Assembly: GCA_964516815.1 (NCBI GenBank)
Contig: CAZEXK010000006.1
Coordinates: 16,802-80,801 of the forward strand
Direction of reading: 5' to 3'
Length of the DNA: 64,000 nucleotides
From: CAIJNA01 sp964516815
GTDB lineage: Bacteria; Campylobacterota; Campylobacteria; Campylobacterales; Arcobacteraceae
This document shows, piece by piece, positions 44,674 through 54,176 of the stretch (positions are counted from its first letter, which is position 1; each line of letters starts with the position of its first letter). The notes under the pieces are model-generated. The model searched no databases. It was not told the origin of the DNA and was given only the letters and a program-made list of their open reading frames with translations. A program made the position numbers and the translations under genes.

Positions 44674-45552
44674 ATGAAACATCTAATTACCACTAATGAT
44701 TTTAGCAATGATGAAATTTTAGATATTTTTGATAATGCAAAATTATTTTTAGATTTACAAACAAATTCTTTACTTGAAGGTAAACTTATAGTTACATTGT
44801 TTTTTGAAAACTCTACAAGAACCAGATCTAGTTTTGAAATTGCCGCAAAAAGACTGGGTGCAGATATAGTAAATCTTGAAGTACAAACATCATCAACAAA
44901 AAAAGGGGAAACAGTTGAAGATACAGTTGCAAACTTAAATGCTATGAAACCAGATGCAATCATAATCAGACATAGTCAGTCTGGGCTACCATCTTCTATG
45001 ATAAATCATGTAAATTGTCCAATAATAAATGCAGGAGATGGTCAAAATGCTCATCCTACACAAGCATTACTTGATCTTTTTACTATATTTGAGCATTTTA
45101 GTGGTGATATTAAAAACAAAAAACTAGCACTAATAGGAGATATTAAAACTTCAAGAGTTGCATCATCTAACTTATTGTTATTACCTAGATTTGATATTGA
45201 ACCAATATTAGTTGCTCCTTCACATTTTATGCCAGTTTGTCAAAATAAAAAAGTACAGTTTTTAAAAGAAGTAATAGATGATGTTGATATTGTTATGAGT
45301 TTAAGAACCCAATTAGAAAGACATGAAAAACAGTATTATAAATCTTTACAAGAGTATGCAAAAGATTATTGTATTACAAAAGAACAAATAGGTAATAGAA
45401 ATATTTTGTTAATGCACCCAGGACCTGTAAATAGAAATATAGACATTAGTGATGAAATGTTAGATGATAAAAGATGTAAGGTTTTAGACCAAGTTAGTAA
45501 TGGTGTTGCTATTAGAATGGCAATATTAAAAAAACTTATATTAAAACAATAA
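44674..45552 (+). CDS. pyrB: Aspartate carbamoyltransferase catalytic subunit
   Basis: A 292-residue enzyme that joins carbamoyl phosphate and aspartate, the first committed pyrimidine step. The carbamoyl-phosphate site FFENSTRTRSSFE (S47-T50), the HPTQALLDL motif and the aspartate-loop MSLRTQLERH are present, and MHPGPVNR marks the C-terminal domain. No regulatory chain (pyrI) follows, so it is likely an unregulated trimer. The following aminotransferase gene starts 15 bp on. Confidence 0.96.
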   Translation: MKHLITTNDFSNDEILDIFDNAKLFLDLQTNSLLEGKLIVTLFFENSTRTRSSFEIAAKRLGADIVNLEVQTSSTKKGETVEDTVANLNAMKPDAIIIRHSQSGLPSSMINHVNCPIINAGDGQNAHPTQALLDLFTIFEHFSGDIKNKKLALIGDIKTSRVASSNLLLLPRFDIEPILVAPSHFMPVCQNKKVQFLKEVIDDVDIVMSLRTQLERHEKQYYKSLQEYAKDYCITKEQIGNRNILLMHPGPVNRNIDISDEMLDDKRCKVLDQVSNGVAIRMAILKKLILKQ

Positions 45553-45567
45553 AGTTTTTTTAATATA

Positions 45568-46572
45568 ATGAGAGAAGATACTCAACTAAATCGTTTCGTT
45601 GAAAAATTAGTAAATAAAAATGAAGATGTTGTTGATTTTGTTTCTACTAAAAATTTTTTGCAAGCAAATATTACAATAAATTTCAATGATATAAATACCC
45701 AAACTTTACCTTCATATGATTTACTTTATGAAGTTTTGTGTAAAAAATATAATACAAATAAAGATGAAATTGAAATTTTCAATGAAAGTAACAACGCAAT
45801 ATCTTATTTGATGCAATATTTAAAAAAAAATTATTGTACTATATATTCTCCCGCAAATCAAAAATATAAAAATGCATGTTTGTTAAATAATTATGAATAT
45901 GATTTGATTAATATATTTACTCAAATAAATAGAGGAGTGCAAGAAAATTCTTTAGTAATATTTGAAAACCCTACAAGCTTAAATGGAAAGTACTATGATA
46001 TTAGTACATACCTTAAGGCATGGAGCGCACTTAATTGTGTGGTACTAATAGATGAAACATATCTTGATTTTACAAATAAAAAGAGCTTAAGTAAATATAT
46101 AAATGAATATGACAACTTATATATACTAAAAACTATAAATAAATTTTATAGCTTAGAAGGTGTACAGTTTGTTAGTCTTATTTCAAATAAAACAAATATT
46201 GAAAATTTAAGAAAACGAAAAGCCTATTATAAAATAAGCTCACTAGACAGTTTATTTATTCAAAATATATTTAAAGATAATACTTTTGAAGCTATAAGCA
46301 AAGCAATTATCGTAAACAATCAATTAATATTAGAAAAAGTTTTGTTAAAAAGTAAATATGTAAACAAAGTATATAAAAGTGATGTTAATTTTTTACTCGT
46401 AGAGCTGAAAAATATTACTTCTGATTTATTGCAAGAACATTTAGCACAATACAATATTTGCATTTATAATTGTTTTGAAGATGATTATTTAGGTAATACT
46501 TATATAAGAGTAAGTGTTAATAATGAAGAGTCAATAGTAAAATTACAAAAAGTACTTTATTTATTATCATAA
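45568..46572 (+). CDS. PLP-dependent aminotransferase, class I/II (HisC-like)
   Basis: A 334-residue fold-type I enzyme. It shows the NPT motif (134-136), D162 and Y165 in LIDETYLDF, the Schiff-base Lys K192 in TINKFYSLEG, and the C-terminal phosphate/carboxylate Arg in YIRVSVN. The pattern is that of histidinol-phosphate aminotransferase or threonine-phosphate decarboxylase (CobD), but the N-terminal substrate loop is poorly conserved. It is shorter than HisC (about 360), so the substrate is open. It lies just downstream of pyrB, probably in the same transcript. Confidence 0.72.
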   Translation: MREDTQLNRFVEKLVNKNEDVVDFVSTKNFLQANITINFNDINTQTLPSYDLLYEVLCKKYNTNKDEIEIFNESNNAISYLMQYLKKNYCTIYSPANQKYKNACLLNNYEYDLINIFTQINRGVQENSLVIFENPTSLNGKYYDISTYLKAWSALNCVVLIDETYLDFTNKKSLSKYINEYDNLYILKTINKFYSLEGVQFVSLISNKTNIENLRKRKAYYKISSLDSLFIQNIFKDNTFEAISKAIIVNNQLILEKVLLKSKYVNKVYKSDVNFLLVELKNITSDLLQEHLAQYNICIYNCFEDDYLGNTYIRVSVNNEESIVKLQKVLYLLS

Positions 46573-46657
46573 GTTTATAATATTTATATACATTTCATTT
46601 TATTATTGTATTATTACAATATAAATGCGATTTGTAATTAAGGTTCGGGATAAAATA

Positions 46658-47149
46658 ATGATAAGAAAAGTATCAAAAAAAATTTCTAAAGATAAAAAAT
46701 TAAAAGAATTTTTGGATAAGTATAATATTCCGAATAAGTATTTTTCTGTCAATAGAAAATCAACATCTAAAGCTGTTATGATAGGTTTGTTTATTGCATT
46801 CCTTCCAATTCCATTTCAAATGATAGCAGTAATTTTACTTGTACCTTTTGTTCGTTTTAATTTACCAATAGCACTTGCAATGTGCTGGATTACAAATCCA
46901 ATTAGTATGCCTTTTATATATTTTGCAGAATATCAAATAGGTAGTTTTTTATTAAACACTCCAACAATTCCATTAGAAATGACATTTGAATGGTTTTCTG
47001 CTAATGTTGGAAATATCTTGTTGCCATTATATACAGGAGCACTTATCCTATCTATTTTTAGTTCATTATTTTTTTATTTTTTTATAAATTATTTTTGGAA
47101 ACATTCTGTAGAAAAAGATAAATCTTTGCATTTCAAAAATAGAGATTAA
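46658..47149 (+). CDS. DUF2062 membrane protein
   Basis: A protein of about 163 residues. The central part has the DUF2062 hallmarks: SKAVMIGLFIAFLPIPFQMI, then a LPIALAMCWITNPISMPFIY segment. Three hydrophobic segments are visible and both ends are basic. An in-frame ATG at 46625 is also possible, but the ATG at 46658 has GGGATAAAATA before it and starts directly with the conserved basic region. No biochemical function is established for the family. It is transcribed alone and converges with the repeat protein at 47161. Confidence 0.75.
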   Translation: MIRKVSKKISKDKKLKEFLDKYNIPNKYFSVNRKSTSKAVMIGLFIAFLPIPFQMIAVILLVPFVRFNLPIALAMCWITNPISMPFIYFAEYQIGSFLLNTPTIPLEMTFEWFSANVGNILLPLYTGALILSIFSSLFFYFFINYFWKHSVEKDKSLHFKNRD

Positions 47150-47160
47150 AATAAATATAT

Positions 47161-47562
47161 TTATATTTGCAATGAAAGTTTTTGTGAAATATCCTTTGGA
47201 GTGTGTTGGTTATTTATAATAGCTTGAGCTAAGTTTTTACTAACTTCATTGGACATAGTTGCCATGATTATTAATATTCTAGCATTTGTATTTGGATGTT
47301 TAGCTACATTACATTTTATATCATCATTTGTATCGCTTGCTAATTTTGTTAATGTTATTGTATTTGTATTAGCATTAATAGATACAGCAAGCCTTACAAG
47401 TATATTTTCATCATTTATCATTTTATCGAGTGTTTTGGCAAGAGTTTTACTATTAGATGCAACAGCTTGTCTTACTTCCCATTGTTCATTACTAGCAAGT
47501 GTTTTTAATATTGGTGCTGGAGTTATTGAACTTTCAGCTTGTTCTAGTGTTGTAATATTCAT
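47161..47562 (-). CDS. Leucine-rich-repeat-variant (LRV/HEAT-like) protein
   Basis: A 133-residue all-helical protein made of about five 22-26-residue repeats with the pattern L-x2-LA-x(5-6)-VR/IK-x2-VA-x-N/HPNT (for example LASNEQWEVRQAVASNSKTL and LASDTNDDIKCNVAKHPNTN). This is the leucine-rich-repeat-variant pattern first seen beside nif genes. It is cytosolic, with no Cys cluster for the Fe-S seen in LRV of Azotobacter. The role is probably protein binding; the partner is unknown. AAGGAAAT stands before the start. Confidence 0.72.
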   Translation of the reverse strand: MNITTLEQAESSITPAPILKTLASNEQWEVRQAVASNSKTLAKTLDKMINDENILVRLAVSINANTNTITLTKLASDTNDDIKCNVAKHPNTNARILIIMATMSNEVSKNLAQAIINNQHTPKDISQKLSLQI

Positions 47563-47718
47563 ATTTAATTTCCTTGTATATTTGATTTATTATAACAATA
47601 ATTATGTAAATTTATATTGAATATATAAGTTTGCTTGCAATATTAATAATATTAAGTAATTAAGAGTAATTTTATCTTAAATAGCTATTATGCATGAATA
47701 TATAAACAAGGAAATAAA

Positions 47719-48852
47719 ATGGTTGCTATTGATGAGATAAAAGATAAATTGTCCAATGTAATATATCCAGGATTCAGCAAGTCAATTGTTGATTTTGGAT
47801 TTGTAAAAGACATAAAAATATTAGACGAAAATAGCATTGCTATTGTTCTTGAAATTACTTCAAGTGCTGATGAGGTTGAAAAGACTTTAAGACAAAGTGT
47901 ATCAAACGAACTAGAAATCTTAAAAATATCTAATATTCTTTTAACTATTAAAAAACCTGATGGAATAAAAGAAGCAACGAATACCCCAAGCAATAAAAAT
48001 GTCGCACCAAAAATAAAAGAATTTGTTATGGTAAGTTCTGGAAAAGGAGGAGTAGGAAAATCAACTACATCTGTGAATATTGCAATTGCTCTTGCTATGC
48101 AAGGTAAAAAAGTTGGTCTCTTAGATGCTGATATTTATGGTCCAAATATTCCTCGTATGATGGGTATAGATCAGGTTCAACCAAAAGTAGTTGAAAATAA
48201 AGTTCATCCTTATTTAGCATATGGTGTTGAAGTTATGTCTATTGGTAATTTACTAGATCCTGCTCAAGCTGTGTTATGGAGAGGATCAATGGTAATGAAA
48301 GCGATTATTCAATTATTGCAAGATATAGTTTGGTCAGAACTTGATGTATTAGTTATAGATATGCCACCTGGAACTGGTGATGCACAGTTAACTTTAGCTC
48401 AAAGTGTTCCTATTTCTGCTGGTATTAATGTAACAACTCCTCAACATGTTGCTCTTGATGATAGTAGAAGAAGTTTAGATATGTTTGAAAAATTGCTTAT
48501 TCCTATAGCTGGAATTGTAGAAAATATGTCCGGATTTGTTTGTCCAACATGTGATACAAAAAGTGATATTTTTGGAACTGGTACTTGTGATGAATTAGCA
48601 AAAGAATATAAAACACAAATATTAGCAAATATTCCAATTGAACCATCTATTAGAATAGGTGGAGATGAAGGTAAACCAATTGTACACTTTGCACCTGAAA
48701 GTGTGAGCGGACAATTATATATACAAGCAGCAAAAAAACTATGGGAAAGCATACAAGAAGCAAGGGTAAAAGGTAAGATAGGAAATGATGATATTCAACC
48801 CGTAACTACTGCTCATGAAGATACAAGCACTTCTTTTAATACAGGTGTATAA
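47719..48852 (+). CDS. mrp: Mrp/NBP35-type iron-sulfur cluster carrier ATPase (ApbC)
   Basis: A 377-residue protein. It has an N-terminal DUF59/MIP18-like domain (about 1-90), a deviant Walker A SSGKGGVGKST (about 107-117), switch motif DADIYGPNIPRMMG and Walker B VIDMPPGTGD, and C-x2-C in FVCPTCDT for a bridging [4Fe-4S] cluster. It loads Fe-S clusters on target enzymes. It is monocistronic, with AAGGAAATAAA before the ATG. The many Fe-S enzymes of this genome (LipA, the oxidoreductases to the right) are plausible clients; that link is inference. Confidence 0.93.
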   Translation: MVAIDEIKDKLSNVIYPGFSKSIVDFGFVKDIKILDENSIAIVLEITSSADEVEKTLRQSVSNELEILKISNILLTIKKPDGIKEATNTPSNKNVAPKIKEFVMVSSGKGGVGKSTTSVNIAIALAMQGKKVGLLDADIYGPNIPRMMGIDQVQPKVVENKVHPYLAYGVEVMSIGNLLDPAQAVLWRGSMVMKAIIQLLQDIVWSELDVLVIDMPPGTGDAQLTLAQSVPISAGINVTTPQHVALDDSRRSLDMFEKLLIPIAGIVENMSGFVCPTCDTKSDIFGTGTCDELAKEYKTQILANIPIEPSIRIGGDEGKPIVHFAPESVSGQLYIQAAKKLWESIQEARVKGKIGNDDIQPVTTAHEDTSTSFNTGV

Positions 48853-48955
48853 TTAACATATAAGACATTTTATATTTTAAAATGTTGTTCTTATTTATAT
48901 TTATGCTGTATTAAAACCTTACAAGCATAAATACAAATTAGATATTTATCGTGAA

Positions 48956-51829
48956 CTAAAGTTCTCTAATAACTTCCATTTCTCCATCATCTAACAAATA
49001 AACTTTTTTAGCTTCTGTATCTATTACAACTAATCTTATCCATTCATTCATTATTACATGACCACCTAACTTAGAGTTTTCAACTGCTTTTAGACCATAT
49101 TGCAAAGGAGCTTCTAAAAATACTATTAATCTTATTGGTTCATGATATGCCTTACCTTCAAGTAAAACGGACTGAGAGGCTAAACCAATTTTTAAATCGC
49201 TGTAATTACCTGAAAAAACTCCAACTTTAGATACAACATTGTGATAAACTTTAGAACCAGCTCCAAATATTTTGTTATCAACGGTTGAAAAATAATGTTC
49301 CATATTTATCCATTCACCAACTACTAATGGACCATCATAAAGTCTAGTTAGTAAATCTACATTCTCATTATCTTGTGTGTGATCATAAGATTGTAAGAAC
49401 ATTTTATTATTTAAGTTTATACCTTTGGTATATTGTCTATTTCCGACATAAGCCATGGTATTTCCAGCTAATCCCCATTCGGGTCTAGTTTCAGACCAGT
49501 CCATTGATTTTGTAAACATATCATCTTGAGTTGATGTATAAGGAAGTACTTGTAATCTTTCTTCTCTTGCATTTACAGATGCAATTTTAAAATCGTTTAC
49601 TATAATTTCAAAATCATTTTTATCTTCATGCTTTATTGTATGAGTATCAATAAAATCTATAGAATCTGTTGTTGTATTGTGTATGGCTGGTATAAATGTT
49701 GTATCATCAGGTATATTTATTCCTCTTTCTTTTAATCCATCTTTAACATCTTGTTTATTTATCATCATCACAAATGCTCTAATATTTGGTAAACTTGCGT
49801 TTCCTCCACAGGCTCCACAATCAAGAGCAGATTCGAAAGGATTATTATCAGATATACTATTATGAGATATCATCAAAACAAATTTTGGAAAATCTTTTGT
49901 TAATCCCATAGTTTTTAATATTCTTTGAATATGGTCTATTTGTTCTATTAATGGAAAACCAACTAATGTTAGTTTATTTTTTTGAAATTCATAATCATCA
50001 TTTGTGATGTTATGTTCGTAGGTTAATTTTTCTAACAATTCATCTGAAATATTTACTTCAAGTTTTTCTTTAAATATTATATGTTTCCATACTTTTAAAA
50101 CATTTTCTTCACTAAGTGATAAGTTTCCTTCTTTATAACATACTGTTTTTATTAAATTTAAATGCAGTTTTTTTGCATATTTTTGTATATCTTCTTGGGA
50201 TAACTGATCAATAGTATAAATTGTTCTTGGATGCTTAGGTTTAAATCTTGCAAACAATTTTTTCATCTTATTTGGGAAAAAAGTTTTTCCAAAAAGTTTT
50301 ATACCAAATAACCAACCAACTGCTTCAACCATAATAAATGGAGAATAAGGATTGTTTTTTAAATCACTTAAAACTTTTTTAAATATTTTTAAAGAACCTT
50401 TTTGTTTTGTATATTCATCATGATTTTCTTCTGGTAGTTCAAAGATTATATTTTTTGCTTTTACAATTCCAGGACATAAGAATTGTTCATGTCCTTTATC
50501 AAATTCAACAAATGCAATAGGAATACCTAAAAATCCTGCCATTCCGTAAGTGTTATAATTTTCATTTTTTTCGATAAATCTTCTCATAACTTCAGATCTA
50601 ACATCTATACAAAATACAGCAGATGCAAGTGGTTTGCTAGTTGAAACTATTTTTGGTTCAAGTATCTTATCTATATAAGTATCTATATGCCCATCTTCAA
50701 TAGTTTTAAGCCATAAGTAACCTTCTTCTTCTTTTAAAAATTCTATAAACTTGTGGTATTCAATACAATTTTCTTTAAATCCACCAATAACTTCATGAGC
50801 TGATTGTAATTGCAGAGTGTCTAATTTCACTTTACCTTCTATGAAACTGTTTAATATATCATCATAATTTGAAAAATTTTCAAGTCTATCTGCGTATATA
50901 TTGTCAAGTTCTAGCTTATATTTTAATAATTTTAAAATAGTAAAGGCTTTGTTGTTATTGTAATAATCATTAAATTTATCAAAACTATTTATCTTACTGT
51001 TTTGCATATAATGCATCTCGTAATGTAATCTAATTGCTAAAAAATCTTCAATAGAAGATGGATTTAATTGTTGAAAATAATAATCTTTATTAGATGATCT
51101 ATATTTTATAAAGCCACTCCATCCTGATAATTTTAATAAATGCGTCAATAAATAATCTTCTTCATTTTCTATACAAAATGTACTTAATATTTCTTGTATG
51201 TATTGCAAAGAAGTACCATCATGTTTAAAATTTTCATAGTATTTAAATGCAGTAAACATTCCTAGTTCTCTTTGATGCATTGTTAATGTAGTTTGTTCTT
51301 CATCTAGATATCTTGAAGTGTATTCTATGATATCTTTTTGTATTAAAGCACTTAAATTTGTATCAAATATTGCATCATTTATTTCATATAAAGTCATAGA
51401 TTTTATTAAACTTTTTAGTAAAATATCATAATTCGTATAAATAAAATTATCTTTTAAATAAGAGAATAGTTCTTCATTTAACACTTTAGTTGATGTTTTT
51501 TCGAATGATCTATGATATTTCCAATTTGGACTAACTTCTAATAAAAATACTTTTGCTTCTTTAAAATAATCTTGAAGGTTCGATTTTTCTAATAATTTTA
51601 AAAGATTTTTATCAAAAATTTCTTTATTCACTTTATCTTCATTATATAAATCTACATAATAATCACTAGGCATATATACTTTACAATCAAATACTTCTTT
51701 AGCATTTTTTAGACCATCTTTAAATTTTTGTTGTTCAAACCCAGACAGTGGATTGTGATGAATAAAAGAGCCAATAGGCCAATATGAAGGTATAATTTTA
51801 GTAATATTTAATATTTTTTGTTCAATCAT
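48956..51829 (-). CDS. dabA: DabA-type inorganic carbon uptake protein (DUF2309)
   Basis: A 957-residue DUF2309 protein, the large soluble subunit of the DAB inorganic-carbon accumulation complex. The carbonic-anhydrase-like Zn site is readable: C407-x-D409-x-R411 in FCIDVRSEVMRR, H656 in LMISHNS and C671 in LDCGACGGN. The spacing of 15 between H and C equals that of characterised DabA (H524/C539). Known DabA works with the NuoL-like DabB to convert CO2 to bicarbonate vectorially, driven by the cation gradient. Its start overlaps the middle gene's stop by 4 bp. It is the last gene of the leftward operon. Confidence 0.93.
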   Translation of the reverse strand: MIEQKILNITKIIPSYWPIGSFIHHNPLSGFEQQKFKDGLKNAKEVFDCKVYMPSDYYVDLYNEDKVNKEIFDKNLLKLLEKSNLQDYFKEAKVFLLEVSPNWKYHRSFEKTSTKVLNEELFSYLKDNFIYTNYDILLKSLIKSMTLYEINDAIFDTNLSALIQKDIIEYTSRYLDEEQTTLTMHQRELGMFTAFKYYENFKHDGTSLQYIQEILSTFCIENEEDYLLTHLLKLSGWSGFIKYRSSNKDYYFQQLNPSSIEDFLAIRLHYEMHYMQNSKINSFDKFNDYYNNNKAFTILKLLKYKLELDNIYADRLENFSNYDDILNSFIEGKVKLDTLQLQSAHEVIGGFKENCIEYHKFIEFLKEEEGYLWLKTIEDGHIDTYIDKILEPKIVSTSKPLASAVFCIDVRSEVMRRFIEKNENYNTYGMAGFLGIPIAFVEFDKGHEQFLCPGIVKAKNIIFELPEENHDEYTKQKGSLKIFKKVLSDLKNNPYSPFIMVEAVGWLFGIKLFGKTFFPNKMKKLFARFKPKHPRTIYTIDQLSQEDIQKYAKKLHLNLIKTVCYKEGNLSLSEENVLKVWKHIIFKEKLEVNISDELLEKLTYEHNITNDDYEFQKNKLTLVGFPLIEQIDHIQRILKTMGLTKDFPKFVLMISHNSISDNNPFESALDCGACGGNASLPNIRAFVMMINKQDVKDGLKERGINIPDDTTFIPAIHNTTTDSIDFIDTHTIKHEDKNDFEIIVNDFKIASVNAREERLQVLPYTSTQDDMFTKSMDWSETRPEWGLAGNTMAYVGNRQYTKGINLNNKMFLQSYDHTQDNENVDLLTRLYDGPLVVGEWINMEHYFSTVDNKIFGAGSKVYHNVVSKVGVFSGNYSDLKIGLASQSVLLEGKAYHEPIRLIVFLEAPLQYGLKAVENSKLGGHVIMNEWIRLVVIDTEAKKVYLLDDGEMEVIREL

Positions 51830-52560
51830 GCTAGTATTTCCTTTAATCCATATATTGATAAAGATATAATAAGACTCAACATAAAAATATGACTTGCGAG
51901 ATCTTCTTTTTGCATTCTTCTATAATATATTTTTTCATTCTCTTTTCCAAAAATTGTTTTACTCAAAATATTCATAGCAATAAAAAAATTAGCTAAAAAT
52001 ACAAATATAAATACAATTATAACTATTAAATCCATATTACTTTTTACTAATATATTCATTAAAAATATAAAATTAGGAAAAGGTGGAAACAATGCTAAAC
52101 TCAATAGATATAATTGTAAAAAAAAGCTTAATTTTGGCAATTTATGAGTTAGTGATGTAATTGATTGAAAATTTGGACTCCCATATTTATCTTCGAAATA
52201 CTTACCAACATTAAATAATGAACTAGTTGTAACTACTACAGATAAAATATACCATATAGTATAATTAGCTTCAATTAATAAAAATAATGGAGCATTTATA
52301 AATATAAATAAATAGCTTAATTTATATAAATTACTAGTTTTGTAAGCTTTATATCCAGCAAAAATTGAAGAAAATATTGAAACTATAATAATTATAGGGC
52401 TAAATTCTATATTAACAACATATATATTTAAAAAAGATGCGATAATTAATGATGATATAGAGATATAAAATATATTTTTATCTTTAAACTTTTTTAAAAA
52501 ATAAAAATAAGGAAACCCAGCAATAAATAATGTGAATATAACTTGAATAACAAAATCCAT
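51826..52560 (-). CDS. Membrane protein between dabB and dabA, antiporter-subunit-like
   Basis: A 244-residue protein with about seven hydrophobic segments. The C-terminal half resembles the end of NuoM/MrpD-type antiporter subunits (LPKLSFFLQLYLLSLALFPP, then FPNFIFLMNIL and MNILSKTIFGK). The N-terminal half has only general helices and lacks the Lys/Glu/His residues of a full antiporter subunit. It is too short for the 14-helix NuoL/M fold, so it may be a truncated subunit or an accessory component of the complex. It lies 5 bp after dabB and overlaps dabA by 4 bp, so all three are made together. Confidence 0.65.
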   Translation of the reverse strand: MDFVIQVIFTLFIAGFPYFYFLKKFKDKNIFYISISSLIIASFLNIYVVNIEFSPIIIIVSIFSSIFAGYKAYKTSNLYKLSYLFIFINAPLFLLIEANYTIWYILSVVVTTSSLFNVGKYFEDKYGSPNFQSITSLTHKLPKLSFFLQLYLLSLALFPPFPNFIFLMNILVKSNMDLIVIIVFIFVFLANFFIAMNILSKTIFGKENEKIYYRRMQKEDLASHIFMLSLIISLSIYGLKEILA

Positions 52561-52565
52561 TTAAA

Positions 52566-54176
52566 TTACCTCTCTTGAAAAGTTTTTGCGTATTTCATAA
52601 AAAACTTTGGAAAATTTGCTTCGTTTGCTAAATATTTATATAAACGCCATTTATAATGATTTGGTTTTCTTGTTATAATAACATCACTAAAATGTTGCTT
52701 ATATATTATTAACCAACCAAAGATTAATACTCCTACAAATAATATTATTGCAACAATTACTAATAAATGTAAAGATGCAACTTCAAAAAACTCTTCTACA
52801 TACTTACCATATAAATAATGTTCCATTACAACGCCTATAAACTCATAAGTAAATACAATTATAATAAAAGATGTTAATAAAGAAAATATTATTTTAAAAG
52901 AGTCTGTGTTAGAGACTTTAAAAAATGAGAAAAACAGTTGTGTTCCTGTTAACCATGCGAATGTAAGTATAATAATTGCAGCATCAAAATGAAAAAAATC
53001 ATCACTTATTATTGCTTTTACACCTATGAAAACAAAAATAGGAACTATTGTAAATACTGCTATTAACCAAAATAAGTTTTTACTTGATTCTGATTTTGCC
53101 TCCCAAAAAGTTTCATATGAAAGTCTTTTGGGAATATTTGGTTCATGTCTTGAAAAATGAATCAAACTTCCAGATTCTAAGAATAAAGATGCTTTAAAGA
53201 TACCATGAACAATTAGATGGTAAATTGCTAGACTAAATGCACCAAGTCCAATTTCCATAATCATATAACCCATTTGTCCAACAGTAGAATAGCCCAAAGA
53301 TCTTTTAATATCAGGAATTACTAACATTAATATAGATGCAAACACTGCAGTAATTAGTCCAAAAATAAATGCAACATTTAAAACAGCAGGTGTTAATAGT
53401 AGGATAAAAGCTAATTTATTAAGTACAATTCCTCCAACATTTACAACTCCTGCATGCATTAATGCTGATACAGGAGTTGGTGCATGAGAAGTATATGGTA
53501 GCCATAAGTGAAAAGGAATAATTGCAGATTTTACAATTGCTGCAAACAAAAATAAAAATGCAATAATATAAGTACCGTCTTTAATCGTTCCTATCTCATA
53601 CATAGCTTTCCATTGTTCATTTAAATTTGATAAATCGAAAGTTCCAAATATTTTGTATGTTAAAACAATTGCAATAATAAAAATCAAATCAGCGGCTCTG
53701 TGAATAATAATTGTCCAACCACCATGTTTTACAGCCTCTGTTGATTCTACATTAAATGTAACTAAAAAATAAAGCGTAAGACTCATCATTTGCCAAGCCA
53801 TTACTAATATAATAAGATTGTTACTCATTATAATTAAATATATGCTTGCAAAAATAAGGTTTAATAATATAAAGTATCTTTTATAACCTTTTTCATCCCA
53901 CATATATTTCATAGAATATTTAATAATAACTAAACTTAAAATAGATACATAGACTACTAATATTGATGCTAATTTATCAAAAGAGAGTAACTTATAACTA
54001 TCATATATATTGTTTCCACTTGACATTACAGCACTAGCATTTACAATGCTTATTATAATAATCAAATATGCAAAATATAAACTTATTTTCCCCAAATCTA
54101 GTTTCTTATTCCAAAAGGCAATAATCACAGCTGCTATTATAGGGAGCAACGGAATAATGAAAATTAAATCATGCAA
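52566..54176 (-). CDS. dabB: DabB-type proton-conducting membrane subunit (NuoL-like)
   Basis: A 536-residue membrane protein of the complex I antiporter family, with about 13-14 hydrophobic segments. It includes the signature SAIIPFHLWLPYTSHAPTPV and SALMHAGVVNVGGIVLNKL, then a long SLGYSTVGQMGYMI helix. In DAB it anchors DabA and couples cation flow to carbon hydration. The frame begins with TTG (54174-54176), with AAGGA 7 bp before it; no ATG in frame is nearby. It heads the dabB-X-dabA operon, divergent from the oxidoreductase cluster. Confidence 0.88.
   Translation of the reverse strand: MHDLIFIIPLLPIIAAVIIAFWNKKLDLGKISLYFAYLIIIISIVNASAVMSSGNNIYDSYKLLSFDKLASILVVYVSILSLVIIKYSMKYMWDEKGYKRYFILLNLIFASIYLIIMSNNLIILVMAWQMMSLTLYFLVTFNVESTEAVKHGGWTIIIHRAADLIFIIAIVLTYKIFGTFDLSNLNEQWKAMYEIGTIKDGTYIIAFLFLFAAIVKSAIIPFHLWLPYTSHAPTPVSALMHAGVVNVGGIVLNKLAFILLLTPAVLNVAFIFGLITAVFASILMLVIPDIKRSLGYSTVGQMGYMIMEIGLGAFSLAIYHLIVHGIFKASLFLESGSLIHFSRHEPNIPKRLSYETFWEAKSESSKNLFWLIAVFTIVPIFVFIGVKAIISDDFFHFDAAIIILTFAWLTGTQLFFSFFKVSNTDSFKIIFSLLTSFIIIVFTYEFIGVVMEHYLYGKYVEEFFEVASLHLLVIVAIILFVGVLIFGWLIIYKQHFSDVIITRKPNHYKWRLYKYLANEANFPKFFMKYAKTFQER

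Noticed and set aside
48853..48955. Terminator between mrp and dabA
   Set aside because: Only an imperfect stem (ataaga...attttatattttaaaat...) without a clear T run; too weak to annotate.
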